In this document: piece by piece, positions 8,678-18,764 of the stretch | How the letters are laid out: each line of letters opens with the position of its first letter | Position numbering within the stretch: the first letter of the stretch is position 1 | Source of the DNA: Bin80 sp026709335 | GTDB lineage: Bacteria; Bacteroidota; Rhodothermia; Rhodothermales; Bin80 | Reading direction: 5' to 3' | Length of the DNA: 64,000 nucleotides | Assembly: GCA_965200825.1 (NCBI GenBank) | Contig: OZ241385.1 | Span: 1,984,001 to 2,048,000, forward strand | Made by a program: the position numbers and the translations under genes | The notes under the pieces: model-generated | Seen by the model: the letters and a program-made list of their open reading frames with translations, nothing else | Databases searched by the model: none | Told to the model about the DNA's origin: nothing

Positions 8678-11125
8678 CTAAAAACTTGGAACTGAGGAAG
8701 CCCCAACTGTCTTGGAGGACTCTGCATTTTTCACATGGGTGTCCAACCAGCGGGTAGTTTCCCAAAGAACATGTCCTACCGATTCCCTGGCACGATAGCC
8801 GTGGCTTTCATGAGGAAGCATAACAAAGCGTACCGTCTTACCTAGCCCTTTCAGCGCCCCATAAAAACGGCGGCTCTGTAACGGGAACGTTCCAGAGTTA
8901 TTATCGGCCTCTCCATGAATCAACAGGATTGGCTCATTCACTTTATCCGCATGCATAAATGGTGACATTGTATAGTACGTCTCGGGGGACTCCCAGAATA
9001 AACGTTCCTCTCGCTGGAATCCAAACGGGGTCAGGGTTCGATTGTATGCACCGCTCCTTGCAATTCCAGCACGGAAAAGATCAGAGTGTGCAAGCAAATT
9101 CGCAGCCATAAAGGCGCCATAGGAATGTCCGGCAATTGCAACGCGAGATGGATCCACAACTCCGCGTTCAACACCCGCATCAATCGCGGCGGCGGCATTT
9201 GCGATCAGTTGTTCTCTGAATGTATCATTTGGCTCTTCCTCTCCCTCACCAATTATGGGCATGGAAGCGCCATTTAACACTGCATATCCCTGCGTTACAT
9301 ATGGGATTGCTCCTGAGTAACTAATATACTTGAACCGGTATGGGCTGCCGCTCCGCTGACCAGCAAAAGCAGCATTTTTGAACTCAGTCGGATATGCCCA
9401 GATGAGGGTAGGTAGGGGGCCATCTCGCTCAGAATCATATTCGGGAGGAAGATAGAGTGTGGCTTTTAATGAAACTCCGTCTGCACGAGAATAACTCATC
9501 TCTTCCTTTGTCACCGTAGCCAATTCTGGATAAGGGTGCTTAAAGTCCGTCACAGCTGTTAATGAACTATCTTCCAGGCTCCGAACAAAGTAGTTAGGTG
9601 GGTCATCCACAGATTCCCGAATCGTTAAAATCTGATCGCTGTCCATAATAGTCACGGGGCGCTCATAGTACGGAGCTTCACTCTGGAATAATGTCTCAAA
9701 CTCTCCTGTCTCTATATTCAATTTCCGCAGAAATGGACGATCTCCGGAGTCTGATGCACCTGTTCCTGTGAGGAACAGATTGTTTTGGTCCATTCGGAGT
9801 ACAAAGGTTCCCTGTGAAGTACGCATCATCATAAAGCTTCCCGGGTTATTGTACCTATCCTCGGTGGAACGATCAAATATTACTTTGACAATCTCGCCGG
9901 GATTAGAAGGATCCAGCAAAGATGTTTTTGTCTGACGTGTGGACCACCATGTTTCTCGCACTAAAGCAAGCGACTCCGTTCCCCATAAAATTCCGCTGTA
10001 CCGCAGCTGGAGCTTTATCAGCGATTTCGGTTCAGCTTCAAAAGGTGCATCCAGCGAAAAGACTTCATCCCTCATTGCCGCTTCAACGCCACCATCACCA
10101 CCATCCAACGCCTCCACCCAAACCAGTGTGGCTGGCGAATCTGCTCTCCATGACATGCTCCGGGGCCCGGTGATAGTTGACCCAAATGCGGCCGGTACAT
10201 TTTCGGCCAAAGGCAATTGGGCTACCTCCCTGATGAATTGCCCCTGGGAGTCGTAAATGGTATAGCTGTGTGGAAAACGACTGGCTGGAACCAGATACGA
10301 AAATGGACGATGGATCGCACGAACCAGAACATATTTCCCGTCGGGGGATGGCATTGGTGTCAACCCTAACCCCTGTGAGCCTATGGAACTGACCTCACCG
10401 TTAAGGGAGATGCGGAGAACTTGAGATTGCATGAACCACTCAAATAAATCCTCATCATATGGATTCGAGAGCAAATCCTGATATGTGCGCGCCGGAGCTT
10501 CCTCTCCCAAATTTTCCTGAATGACAGGTCCGCCGGGGGCAAGTGGCTGCAGTGGCATAGAGCCCCGGTCCTCCGGGATAACCCGAACGAACAGAGATTG
10601 TGAATCTTGATTCCATCGAAGGCTACCATAACTGACGTCATTCACAATTGCATCGGCCAGTTTTCGAGCGATACCCGTAGAGACTTCAGCGACATACAAA
10701 TCAATCTGATCTTGCAGGTCCACAGTAAAGGCTACATGCCGACTATCCGGAGACCAGGATACATTGCGTATTCCACCAGATTCCGGAATCCCCGTGACGG
10801 GGCGCTCAGGGCCTGAATCGAGGGCCTTAAAACTGATTCCCAAAGATGCAGATACCCGACTTGGGCCATTGATCCGTGGATTAATTCGCATGCCTGCGAG
10901 TCGCATCTCCGGAGCGGATATCTCAGAAATTGAAGGAAGACCCGGCCTGTGCAATAGGGCCATGTGTTTCCCATCAGGACTCAAGCTCACCAATGGAGTG
11001 ACTGGAGCGTCAAGTAGACGGTCCAGAGGCGCCGGAGGATTCTGATATTCTAGTTGTGCGGCTACAAATGGCACTCTAAGAGCAACCATCAGCAGTATGC
11101 ATAATACGATTGAGCGGTGTTCCAT
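8678..11125 (-). CDS. S9 family serine peptidase, glutamyl-endopeptidase-like
   Basis: An 815-residue secreted prolyl-oligopeptidase-fold enzyme. A signal peptide (about residues 1-23) is followed by a long beta-propeller-like region with WSPDSRHVAF and SPDGKYVLV blade motifs. The C-terminal alpha/beta-hydrolase domain has nucleophile Ser668 in GHSYGAFM, Asp741 in GEADNNSGT and His775 in ESHGY. The EADNNSGT loop and overall length match the glutamyl endopeptidase (GEP/S9D) branch better than dipeptidyl peptidases. It should cleave peptides in the periplasm or outside the cell. It is transcribed alone and divergently from the SusC/SusD pair, which suggests a separate promoter in the shared 321-bp gap. 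Confidence 0.88.
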   Translation of the reverse strand: MEHRSIVLCILLMVALRVPFVAAQLEYQNPPAPLDRLLDAPVTPLVSLSPDGKHMALLHRPGLPSISEISAPEMRLAGMRINPRINGPSRVSASLGISFKALDSGPERPVTGIPESGGIRNVSWSPDSRHVAFTVDLQDQIDLYVAEVSTGIARKLADAIVNDVSYGSLRWNQDSQSLFVRVIPEDRGSMPLQPLAPGGPVIQENLGEEAPARTYQDLLSNPYDEDLFEWFMQSQVLRISLNGEVSSIGSQGLGLTPMPSPDGKYVLVRAIHRPFSYLVPASRFPHSYTIYDSQGQFIREVAQLPLAENVPAAFGSTITGPRSMSWRADSPATLVWVEALDGGDGGVEAAMRDEVFSLDAPFEAEPKSLIKLQLRYSGILWGTESLALVRETWWSTRQTKTSLLDPSNPGEIVKVIFDRSTEDRYNNPGSFMMMRTSQGTFVLRMDQNNLFLTGTGASDSGDRPFLRKLNIETGEFETLFQSEAPYYERPVTIMDSDQILTIRESVDDPPNYFVRSLEDSSLTAVTDFKHPYPELATVTKEEMSYSRADGVSLKATLYLPPEYDSERDGPLPTLIWAYPTEFKNAAFAGQRSGSPYRFKYISYSGAIPYVTQGYAVLNGASMPIIGEGEEEPNDTFREQLIANAAAAIDAGVERGVVDPSRVAIAGHSYGAFMAANLLAHSDLFRAGIARSGAYNRTLTPFGFQREERLFWESPETYYTMSPFMHADKVNEPILLIHGEADNNSGTFPLQSRRFYGALKGLGKTVRFVMLPHESHGYRARESVGHVLWETTRWLDTHVKNAESSKTVGASSVPSF

Positions 11126-11446
11126 GGATTCGATATTTTGCGTTTATATATTCAATTTGAAAGAAGAAGCTATGTAAAAGGGTTGCTATGCAATAAATCA
11201 AGTTGCCGCGAAACATATACATGCAGTGAGGCTCAAATCTCCATCAATAAGATCTAATTTTCTCATCTTTGAGAAAGTTGTTCTCTTCCAATTTAGTGGT
11301 GCAGATTTGCTGATTTTTCATATTTTTAGAGATACCTACAACAGCTTAAGGCTCGGTGATTCCGGGATATATGGCAAAAATTCGTATATTCAACGAGTTT
11401 GTTAAACCAAACCTACATTTTTTTCCATCATTTTTTATTTCTCAAT
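11126..11446. other. divergent promoter region between S9 peptidase and susC
   Basis: 321 bp of AT-rich DNA without a gene. It must contain the promoters of both flanking divergent units. I see several AT-rich hexamers (for example around 11310-11335) but no match good enough to call a Bacteroidota-type promoter. A short imperfect repeat, GAGAAAGTTGTTCTC, lies at about 11271-11285. Confidence 0.4.
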
Positions 11447-14400
11447 ATGAAGATAAAACTACTTCTTTATGCATTAGTGCCCCTGCTGATTTTTGTATCC
11501 GGAAGCGCTTTCGCTCAGGAGCAAGTCCAAGGGACGGTTCGCGATGCATCGTCATCAGAACCACTACCCGGTGTGAATGTGATCATTAAGGGAACCAACC
11601 AGGGGACTACATCTGACATTGATGGCGTATACAGCCTTCCCGTGCCTTCTTTACAGGATACGTTAATTTTCTCCTTCATTGGATTTGATACCCAAGAAAT
11701 AGGAATCGACGGGAGAACAACAATTGATGTTGACTTGCTCGTAACGGTCTTTGAAATCGGCGAGGAGCTTGTTGTCACAGGCTATGGCTCTCAAGAACGC
11801 CGAACGATTACGGGTGCTGTTTCCAATCTTGGCGTGGACGATTTTGTAAGTGGTAACGTGAACTCTGTTCAGGAAATGATTCAGGGTAAGGTTGCCGGGC
11901 TTCAGATCTCCACCCGTAATGGAAACCCGAATGACTCACCTGATGTTCGCCTTAGAGGTATCTCTTCATTCGGTGCAAACCAATCCCCGCTGATTGTCAT
12001 TGACGGCGTTATCGGAGGGAGTATTGACAGTATTGATCCGTCTGACATTGAATCAGTAGATGTACTCAAAGATGCCTCCGCAGCGGCTATCTACGGAACG
12101 CGCGGATCTGCCGGAGTCATCCTGATTACCACCAAAGGAGGACAAGCCAGAGAGGGGGTTGCTGTGGAGTACAACGCCTACTACACATTTGAAGGCATTG
12201 AGAATCGCCTTGATGTCCTGTCCGGTGACGAGTTCCGTCAGCTGTCGCAACAAACTGGATTTGCGGCTCCTGATTTAGGCCATAATACCGATTGGTTTGA
12301 AGAGGTCACCCAGCAAGGCTCAAACTTGGTTCACACGCTTGCTCTCAGTGGTGGAAGCGATAATTCTATCTATCGAGTCTCCGGGAATTTTCGTGACCGT
12401 AGTGGGATTCAGCGTTATACAGGCTTCCAAGAGATTGGAGGTCGTCTCAATTTTACACAGTGGACATTTAACAAAAAGCTCGAGATCACTGTCCAGTTGT
12501 CTGCTACCAAAACAGATCAAAACTTTGGCTTTGCTGATGCCTTCAAGTTCTCTGGTGTTATGAATCCTACTGCACCGGTTTCAGCAAATGGATTTGAGAA
12601 TACTGGTGGATTCTTTGAGCAACCACTGTTCAACTATTTCAATCCGGTTGCCATCATTGAAGAAGGAAGCAGGACTGGAGAGAATAAACTGTTCACAGGT
12701 GTGTTCAGAGGAGAATATGATTTGTCATCCCTCCTGCCCGGCCTCTCCGTTGCAACTCAATATTCTTATCAGAATAATGACGTAGTCGCGAGAAACTTCT
12801 ACTCACGGCGTCACAAGGTTGGTGGTGGCGCTACTGCTGCATCCCTTGGCCCCGGCTTTGCGTCGCAGTCCTATGCCGACTTAGAAAGTGAGTTATTCGA
12901 GACAACTCTTCACTACGCTGGAGATGTGACCGATGACGTTACCCTTGAATTAATTGGAGGATACTCCTACAACGACTTTGTCAGTGAGGGTTTCAATGCC
13001 GGAGGCGGGGACTTCGTTACGGATAATGTTGAAGTCAACAACTTTTCCTTTGCACAGGATTTTGACCAGGGAGAGGCTAGTGTTGGCAGTTTTCGGAATA
13101 CGAACCGTTTGATCGGTTTCTTTGGCCGAGCAAATGTGAATTATGATGGAACTTTCTTCCTTAATGGTAGCCTTCGCCGTGAGGGATCTTCGCGATTTGG
13201 AGTTGACAATAAATGGGGGCTATTCTGGTCAGCTGGTGTCGGCGTTGAGATTGCTAATCTAGTTGATCTTCCCTACTTCAGCGAATTGCGCTTCCGAGCC
13301 AGTATAGGTAAAACTGGTCAAGATGCACCCGAAAGCGGCCTGTCTCTGTCCAGACTTGGCCCGGCCGGAAGTTTCTTCGTGGGAGGCCAATACATTCAAA
13401 GCTTCAGCCCCGTCAGTAATCCCAACCCTGACCTGAAATGGGAAGAAAAAACCGAGATCAACTTTGGACTTGATTTCGTCGCTCTGGACAATCGCCTTAG
13501 CGGCCGTATAGATGCGTATCAGTCCACGACTAGCGACTTGCTCTTCCAGATCGCCGTCCCTGTTCCTCCGAACCTATTTCCAACTACATGGAGCAATGTC
13601 GGTGAGTTGTCTACCAGTGGTTTTGAACTTTCTCTCGATTACGACATCCTCCAAGCAAAATCTGCTGGCGATTTCACATGGAGATCTGGAATCATTGCAT
13701 CTTTCTACTCGGAGACAATGCTGGATGAGTACTTGACCGAAGATGTTCAGTTTATCGCCGAACCCGGTGCCCCGGGACTCAATAACGTGCAGATGATTCG
13801 GATTAAAGAAGGTGAACCGATTGGTCAACTATGGGGACCGCGGTTTTCCAGAATCGGCGATAATGGCAGATGGCTTTTCCATGCTGCAGATGGAAGTGAA
13901 AAGGAGTATGAGGACTTGGACTTTGGAGATGGTGGAGATGAGCAAATCCTTGGGAACGGCCTTCCCGATTTTCAACTGGGTTGGACAAACAGCATGACCT
14001 TTGGAGATTTTGATGCAAGTTTCTTCCTAGAAGGAGTCTTTGGACATCAAATTGCAAATATGTTCAGCACCTTTTACTCGGTTCCGAAGCAGATTTCATC
14101 TTATAATGTATTGCAGGATGCCTTTGATTTGGCTGGCCTCACAGATGACCCGCGCTGGTCAAGTTATCATGTCGAGAACGGTGATTATATCCGTTTAAGT
14201 AATGCTTCTATTGGTTACGTCCTCCCCCAATCGGTCATCGAAAATACTCCTCTGAGGCGAGTAAGATTCTACCTGTCTGGAAACAACCTCTTTACAATTA
14301 CCAGCTATTCTGGTCTGAATCCACAGGTACGATATGTTGATCGTAATCAGGGGCAGTCTGGACAAGGGGCCACTGTTGGACCGCTCGGCCCTGGAATTGA

Positions 14401-14461
14401 GCGTCGCTTGGAGTATTTCACAACACGATCCGTCAGCTTTGGCGTGAACATCAACTTGTAA
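11447..14461 (+). CDS. SusC/RagA-type TonB-dependent outer-membrane transporter
   Basis: 1004 residues from ATG 11447, which gives a clean signal peptide (MKIKLLLYAL...AFAQ). Domain order: CarboxypepD_reg-like beta-sandwich (about 25-105), TonB-dependent plug (about 112-230, with GYGSQERRTITGAVSN at the start and IYGTRGSAGVILITTKGG at the end, the SusC/RagA signature), then the beta-barrel to the C terminus. It imports an oligomeric nutrient across the outer membrane using TonB energy, with the SusD-like lipoprotein downstream as lid. The SusD gene starts 25 nt downstream. No carbohydrate-active enzyme is adjacent, so the substrate cannot be inferred; a peptide is possible given the neighbouring peptidase. 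Confidence 0.93.
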   Translation: MKIKLLLYALVPLLIFVSGSAFAQEQVQGTVRDASSSEPLPGVNVIIKGTNQGTTSDIDGVYSLPVPSLQDTLIFSFIGFDTQEIGIDGRTTIDVDLLVTVFEIGEELVVTGYGSQERRTITGAVSNLGVDDFVSGNVNSVQEMIQGKVAGLQISTRNGNPNDSPDVRLRGISSFGANQSPLIVIDGVIGGSIDSIDPSDIESVDVLKDASAAAIYGTRGSAGVILITTKGGQAREGVAVEYNAYYTFEGIENRLDVLSGDEFRQLSQQTGFAAPDLGHNTDWFEEVTQQGSNLVHTLALSGGSDNSIYRVSGNFRDRSGIQRYTGFQEIGGRLNFTQWTFNKKLEITVQLSATKTDQNFGFADAFKFSGVMNPTAPVSANGFENTGGFFEQPLFNYFNPVAIIEEGSRTGENKLFTGVFRGEYDLSSLLPGLSVATQYSYQNNDVVARNFYSRRHKVGGGATAASLGPGFASQSYADLESELFETTLHYAGDVTDDVTLELIGGYSYNDFVSEGFNAGGGDFVTDNVEVNNFSFAQDFDQGEASVGSFRNTNRLIGFFGRANVNYDGTFFLNGSLRREGSSRFGVDNKWGLFWSAGVGVEIANLVDLPYFSELRFRASIGKTGQDAPESGLSLSRLGPAGSFFVGGQYIQSFSPVSNPNPDLKWEEKTEINFGLDFVALDNRLSGRIDAYQSTTSDLLFQIAVPVPPNLFPTTWSNVGELSTSGFELSLDYDILQAKSAGDFTWRSGIIASFYSETMLDEYLTEDVQFIAEPGAPGLNNVQMIRIKEGEPIGQLWGPRFSRIGDNGRWLFHAADGSEKEYEDLDFGDGGDEQILGNGLPDFQLGWTNSMTFGDFDASFFLEGVFGHQIANMFSTFYSVPKQISSYNVLQDAFDLAGLTDDPRWSSYHVENGDYIRLSNASIGYVLPQSVIENTPLRRVRFYLSGNNLFTITSYSGLNPQVRYVDRNQGQSGQGATVGPLGPGIERRLEYFTTRSVSFGVNINL

Positions 14462-14486
14462 CCATAGACCAATGTATAAAGTAAAA

Positions 14487-16163
14487 ATGAAAAAGACATT
14501 TACACTTCGCTCGTTGGTCCTTGCATTGGGTATGTTATTCCTTGTAGCAGGATGTACGGACCTTGCGGAAACTGTTGATAATCAGGTTCAACCATCCGAT
14601 TTTTTCCAGAATGACCAACAGTTCATCTCAGCGATGGGCGATGCATACAGTAACCTGGGATCCGTTGGAGGAAGTGGACCTCCCGGACAGTTGAACGAAG
14701 TTACAACCGATGAATTAATTGTCCCGACCAGAGGACAAGACTGGTCTGACGGCGGCTTCTGGGTTCGACTCCATACCCATACGTGGCTACCGAACGAAGG
14801 CACCTTTGATGGATTCTGGAATGGATACTTTGGTGGTGTCAATAATGCCAATCGTTTGATTTTCCAGTTTGAGAGTGCTCTGGATGAAGGAACCGCTAAC
14901 CCTGATTTGGTCGTTCCCTTTGTATCCGAGTTGAAATCTCTTCGAGCATTCTACTATTTCTGGCTTTTAGACGCCTTCGGAAACGTACCTATCGTAGATA
15001 GCTTCGTTGATGCACCTGAGCAACCCTCTCAGCCATCTTCGGACTTTGCCGAAGGTCGACGGCAAGTTTTCGCGTTCGTGGAAAAAGAACTCTTGGACAA
15101 CCTGTCCAACTTGAGCGCTGATGCACGGGGAACCTATGGTCGCATGAATACTTTTGTGGCACATATGACATTGGCTAAATTGTATATGAATGCAGAAGTG
15201 TATACAGGAACTCCCCGCTGGAATGATGCCATCACATACCTGGATGGCATCATTAATTCAGGTGTCTATAGTCTGGCAGGGAATTACAGCTCCAATTTTC
15301 TTGTTCAGAATGAGGGATCACCCGAAAACATTTTTGTTGTTCCGTATGATAAAGTGTTCAGGTCGGGTTTTAACCTGCATCAGATGACTCTGCATTATGG
15401 TAGCCAGAACACATATAATTTCCAGAATCAGCCTTGGAATGGATGGAGTGCCACCCAAAAGCTCTATGAATCTGTGATTGATCCTGTGCAGAATCCGGGG
15501 CCACAGGGAGAAGTATGGGGCGTCAATCCTACGAGTGATGACGCAGGTGTTGAGCGTGTCACAGGAACGCTAGACGACCGTCTCAGTAATTTCCTGGTTG
15601 GCCCCCAGTACACTTCTGGCGGTGTCCGCGTTACCGACTCCGGCGTGTTTAGTGATTTTGACAAGAATGGCGAGCCGCTGTCCTTCGTACCCACGATCAC
15701 AGAACTGGATGATGATGAGTTCCGTAGCCTTACCTGTCGCCAGTGTGGTGCCCGGATTGGAAAGTATGAATTTGAACCCGGGATCGGCTCTGAGATGAGT
15801 AATGACTTTGTGATCTTCAGATACTCTGATGTTCTTCTTCTCAAGGCCGAAGCTTTGTGGAGGCAAAATCCCGCGAGCGCAGAAGCGTTGGCTTTGGTCA
15901 ATATGGTTCGTACGCGGGCGGGAGTTGACCCATTTGACGCTCTGACCGCAGATCGACTCTTGGCTGAGCGGGCACGGGAATTATTCTTTGAACAGACCCG
16001 GCGACAGGATTTAATTCGGTTTGCTGGTGTTAACGGTGGTGAGACACGTTTCAACGATCCCTGGAAGTACAAGCAGCTTTCTGGGGCATTTCGTAACGTC
16101 GCTCCTATTCCCGAAAATCAATTGCAGGCCAACCCGAACCTAGTCCAGAACCCAGGTTACTAA
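14487..16163 (+). CDS. SusD/RagB-like nutrient-binding lipoprotein
   Basis: 558 residues from ATG 14487. An in-frame ATG at 14472 would add only five residues. The lipoprotein signal ends in LVAGC with Cys23. The body has the SusD pattern: an N-terminal helical region with TPR-like helices, a stretch ending in FRYSDVLLLKAEALWR, the typical SusD C-terminal signature, and a final ERARELFFEQTRRQDLIRF motif. It caps the SusC barrel at the cell surface and binds the substrate. It follows susC directly and is closed by a strong rho-independent terminator at 16185-16221, so the pair forms a two-gene unit. Confidence 0.92.
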   Translation: MKKTFTLRSLVLALGMLFLVAGCTDLAETVDNQVQPSDFFQNDQQFISAMGDAYSNLGSVGGSGPPGQLNEVTTDELIVPTRGQDWSDGGFWVRLHTHTWLPNEGTFDGFWNGYFGGVNNANRLIFQFESALDEGTANPDLVVPFVSELKSLRAFYYFWLLDAFGNVPIVDSFVDAPEQPSQPSSDFAEGRRQVFAFVEKELLDNLSNLSADARGTYGRMNTFVAHMTLAKLYMNAEVYTGTPRWNDAITYLDGIINSGVYSLAGNYSSNFLVQNEGSPENIFVVPYDKVFRSGFNLHQMTLHYGSQNTYNFQNQPWNGWSATQKLYESVIDPVQNPGPQGEVWGVNPTSDDAGVERVTGTLDDRLSNFLVGPQYTSGGVRVTDSGVFSDFDKNGEPLSFVPTITELDDDEFRSLTCRQCGARIGKYEFEPGIGSEMSNDFVIFRYSDVLLLKAEALWRQNPASAEALALVNMVRTRAGVDPFDALTADRLLAERARELFFEQTRRQDLIRFAGVNGGETRFNDPWKYKQLSGAFRNVAPIPENQLQANPNLVQNPGY

Positions 16164-16184
16164 GATTTTCGGAAAACCATATAT

Positions 16185-16221
16185 AAAAAGCCTCCCGCAC
16201 TATTTTTCGGGAGGCTTTTTT
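16185..16221 (+). terminator. rho-independent terminator of the susCD unit
   Basis: A perfect inverted repeat, AAAAAGCCTCCCG and CGGGAGGCTTTTT, surrounds a 10-nt loop and ends in a T run. It starts 21 nt after the SusD stop codon. Confidence 0.9.
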
Positions 16222-16326
16222 GTTTATCCCAGATTCTTCAAAACGGGTGCAGATGATGAAGTCAAAAACATTCCTCTTTTCTCCCAGTTGACTATGAGGT
16301 TATTTTTCGATCAAAAATCCATTCCT

Positions 16327-17064
16327 ATGCGCTTACTGATAATCCTCTTATTGTTTACCCCTTCTACCCTCTTTGCACAAGAAGGCACAATTGAGTACTC
16401 GGCAGAATTTGAAATGCAGATGCCCTCTATTGAAATGGTCATGGAGAATCTGCCTCCAGGAATACCTTTAGATTCGGCGATGATTGAACAGGGAATGAAG
16501 ATGTTTTCGCAGTTTCAAAATCAGATTCAAGCCATACCCATGCTCATGAATTACAGCAGAAGTACAAGCTTATTAACCTTTGATCTTCCCGCCTCTGCTA
16601 CCAATACACCACTTGGAGTTATCCTTTCATATCCTTCAACATTCACGGACTACACAGAAGGCAAAACATTGTCAGCAGTTCAAAATTTTGATGGAGACGA
16701 TTATATCATTGTGGATGAATTTGAACCACTTGATTGGGTGTTTATGGAAAGGGATAGCACAATTCTGAATTACCCGGTCAAGCAGGTCACATTTTCATCG
16801 GACACATTAAATGTCATGGCTTGGTATGCCCCTCAAATTGCCTCTGCGGCAGGACCCTTGGCCTTCGGGGGGCTTCCAGGACTTCCTCTCATGATTATGA
16901 GTTCTTTTTCTTCCGAAGATAGCCCCAACTTCGAGATGAATTTCTCCGCTGTCAGGCTTGAGGAAGGGACTGTGGAACCATTTTCTCGACCGAAAGGAGA
17001 GCTGATTACCCGTGAAGAATGGATGAAAATGATGTTGCAGAACATAAATCCATTCCAACAATGA
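16327..17064 (+). CDS. secreted GLPGLI-like protein
   Basis: 245 residues from ATG 16327, chosen because it gives a compact signal peptide (MRLLIILLLFTPSTLFAQ). An upstream in-frame start near 16288 would put a polar tail in front of it. The mature protein begins GTIEYSAEF. It has FGGLPGLPLMI at about residue 179 and ends with a Met-rich EEWMKMM segment. This matches the outline of GLPGLI and DUF4412-type periplasmic proteins of Bacteroidota: a beta-rich body, a GLPG motif near two thirds, and unknown function. It stands alone behind the SusD terminator. The family assignment is moderately sure; the role is unknown. Confidence 0.65.
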   Translation: MRLLIILLLFTPSTLFAQEGTIEYSAEFEMQMPSIEMVMENLPPGIPLDSAMIEQGMKMFSQFQNQIQAIPMLMNYSRSTSLLTFDLPASATNTPLGVILSYPSTFTDYTEGKTLSAVQNFDGDDYIIVDEFEPLDWVFMERDSTILNYPVKQVTFSSDTLNVMAWYAPQIASAAGPLAFGGLPGLPLMIMSSFSSEDSPNFEMNFSAVRLEEGTVEPFSRPKGELITREEWMKMMLQNINPFQQ

Positions 17065-17166
17065 TCTTATGTGATTTGAGATCCATAGTCGCTTTTGATA
17101 TGTTTCAATCGCCACTATTAGTTGGGGAATACACAGAATATTCTACCATTCATGCAGATGAGCGAC

Positions 17167-17208
17167 TGATGAATTCCTGATGCAGTACTATCGATCACGA
17201 ATTCATCA
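17167..17208. repeat. 10-bp inverted repeat upstream of the AAA ATPase gene
   Basis: TGATGAATTC (17167-17176) and GAATTCATCA (17199-17208) are perfect inverted copies around 22 nt. There is no T run, so it is not an obvious terminator; it could be an operator or a decayed element end. The rest of the 309-bp gap 17065-17373 shows no gene. Confidence 0.5.
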
Positions 17209-17373
17209 AGAAGAGCGCTTATTTGGGATTACCTTCTGAACAGTCCACACACATACCCTGATATTATTTAGAGATATCTGATTCCCCCTCGCCATGCCAT
17301 CATAAAGGGCGTGCAGGTACTGGAACCTTCTGCGTGCGAGATCATCTTTTCATAAAAAATAGTTCGACAATAA

Positions 17374-18495
17374 ATGCGAGAACTCACTCGCATAAAGCTC
17401 AGGGGCTTTAAGTCCATCAAGAACCTTGACCTCAGGTTGAGAAATATCAACGTATTGATTGGGCCCAATGGAGCAGGAAAGAGCAACTTCATCGACTTCT
17501 TCCGGATGCTGAGTGAGTTGGTTGGAGGGCATCTTCAGCTTTTTGTCGGTCGTTCCGGTGGTGCAAATGCAATGCTACACTATGGAACTAAAGTGAGTAA
17601 TAGCATTTATGCGGGATTGTATTTTGACCGTAACGGCTATGAGATCCAACTCATGCCAAGTGAAGACGACGGACTAGTATTTGGAGAAGAGATCTTGTAT
17701 TTCAAAACCTCACAAACATCTAACTACCGAGAAAACATAGGAAGAGGGCATAAGGAGATTCTTGCATCTAAAAAGCACGAAGAATCACAGTACGGCGTGA
17801 AATATGTTATATCTGCACTCCAATCATGCAAAGTATATCATTTTCATGATACTAGCTCGACAGCTCGTATTAAGCAGACCGGCGATCTCCATGAAAATGA
17901 CCAATTATCGCCTGATGCTGGTAATTTGGCGGCTTTCCTCTACATGTTGCAAGAAAATCATTCCTCAAACTATGAGTTGATCCGATGTGCAGTACGTCAA
18001 ATTTTTCCGAGATTCAAGGATTTTGCATTGCGCCCTAGTCCACTCAACCCAGATAAGATCCGCCTTGAGTGGCAGGAAAATGGCTCGCATTACCGATTCG
18101 GACCTCATCAGCTTTCTGACGGAACACTGCGGTTTATGGGTTTGGCAACACTTCTATTGCAACCGGATGTGCCTTCTGCCACCCTGATTGACGAACCAGA
18201 ATTAGGACTGCATCCAAGTTCCTTGACATTACTCGCTGGGTTGGTGCATAGTGCCTCGAATCGCACCCAACTCATTTTAACCACTCAATCGGCATCCTTT
18301 TTGAACGAATTTAAACCTGAAGACATTATTACCGTCGAACATAGAGACTCAGCTACTCTATCGGTAAATGATTTTCGTAACGGATTAGGAAAATCTGTAT
18401 TTAAGAGACACGATTATGAATCCTTACGCAAGTGGTTGGGGATGTACTCCCTTGGTGAGCTTTGGGAAATGAATGTTCTCGGGGGACAACCATGA
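17374..18495 (+). CDS. AAA/OLD-like ATPase (AAA_21 type) of a two-gene defence-like module
   Basis: A 373-residue ABC/SMC-like ATPase. Walker A GPNGAGKSN is at 30-38 within the RecF-like opening MRELTRIKLRGFKSIKNLDL. An ABC-type signature LSDGTLR lies at about 247, and Walker B TLIDEPELGLHP at about 267-278, then an ILTTQSASFL switch motif. The lid between the Walker motifs is short, as in AAA_21 ATPases. Relatives are usually encoded with a small DUF4276 TOPRIM-like partner and resemble OLD/PARIS-type anti-phage modules. Here the partner starts inside the ATPase stop region (ATG 18492, 4-nt overlap) but is truncated. The ATPase itself looks intact. Its role in defence is inferred from architecture, not shown. 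Confidence 0.8.
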   Translation: MRELTRIKLRGFKSIKNLDLRLRNINVLIGPNGAGKSNFIDFFRMLSELVGGHLQLFVGRSGGANAMLHYGTKVSNSIYAGLYFDRNGYEIQLMPSEDDGLVFGEEILYFKTSQTSNYRENIGRGHKEILASKKHEESQYGVKYVISALQSCKVYHFHDTSSTARIKQTGDLHENDQLSPDAGNLAAFLYMLQENHSSNYELIRCAVRQIFPRFKDFALRPSPLNPDKIRLEWQENGSHYRFGPHQLSDGTLRFMGLATLLLQPDVPSATLIDEPELGLHPSSLTLLAGLVHSASNRTQLILTTQSASFLNEFKPEDIITVEHRDSATLSVNDFRNGLGKSVFKRHDYESLRKWLGMYSLGELWEMNVLGGQP

Positions 18496-18626
18496 TTCGT
18501 GTGAATATCGTGGTTGAAGGACGAACAGAAGAGAGCTTTGTTAAACAGGTGCTTTATCCGGGGAATTATATCCATAAAATAACTGACCAGTGCAAGCATT
18601 GCTTTCTTCACATAATAGATTTCTGA
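18492..18626 (+). pseudogene. 5' remnant of a DUF4276-type (TOPRIM-like) partner gene
   Basis: The reading frame starts MIRVNIVVEGRTEESFVKQV, the typical opening of DUF4276 proteins, including the VEGxTEExF acidic motif. Complete members run to about 200 residues. Here the family resemblance stops after about residue 24 and the frame ends at 44 codons (TGA 18624-18626), eight bases before the 3' end of the convergent tRNA-Leu gene. The 4-nt overlap with the ATPase gene shows the pair was once translationally coupled. The break next to a tRNA 3' end suggests a deletion or excision at an integration site. Confidence 0.7.
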
Positions 18627-18633
18627 AATCGGG

Positions 18634-18717
<84 letters not shown>

Positions 18718-18764
18718 TAATAAAGGACAGCAAACTAATTTATAGGGTGAAGCGTTCCTGAATT

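Noticed and set aside
9922..10256. Plus-strand frames with His-rich and Pro-rich translations
   Set aside because: They lie entirely inside the S9 peptidase gene on the other strand, have no start context, and their composition is an antisense artefact.
15464..16072. A 202-codon minus-strand frame within the SusD gene
   Set aside because: Basic, Ser/Arg-rich shadow translation; the plus strand encodes a clear SusD protein.
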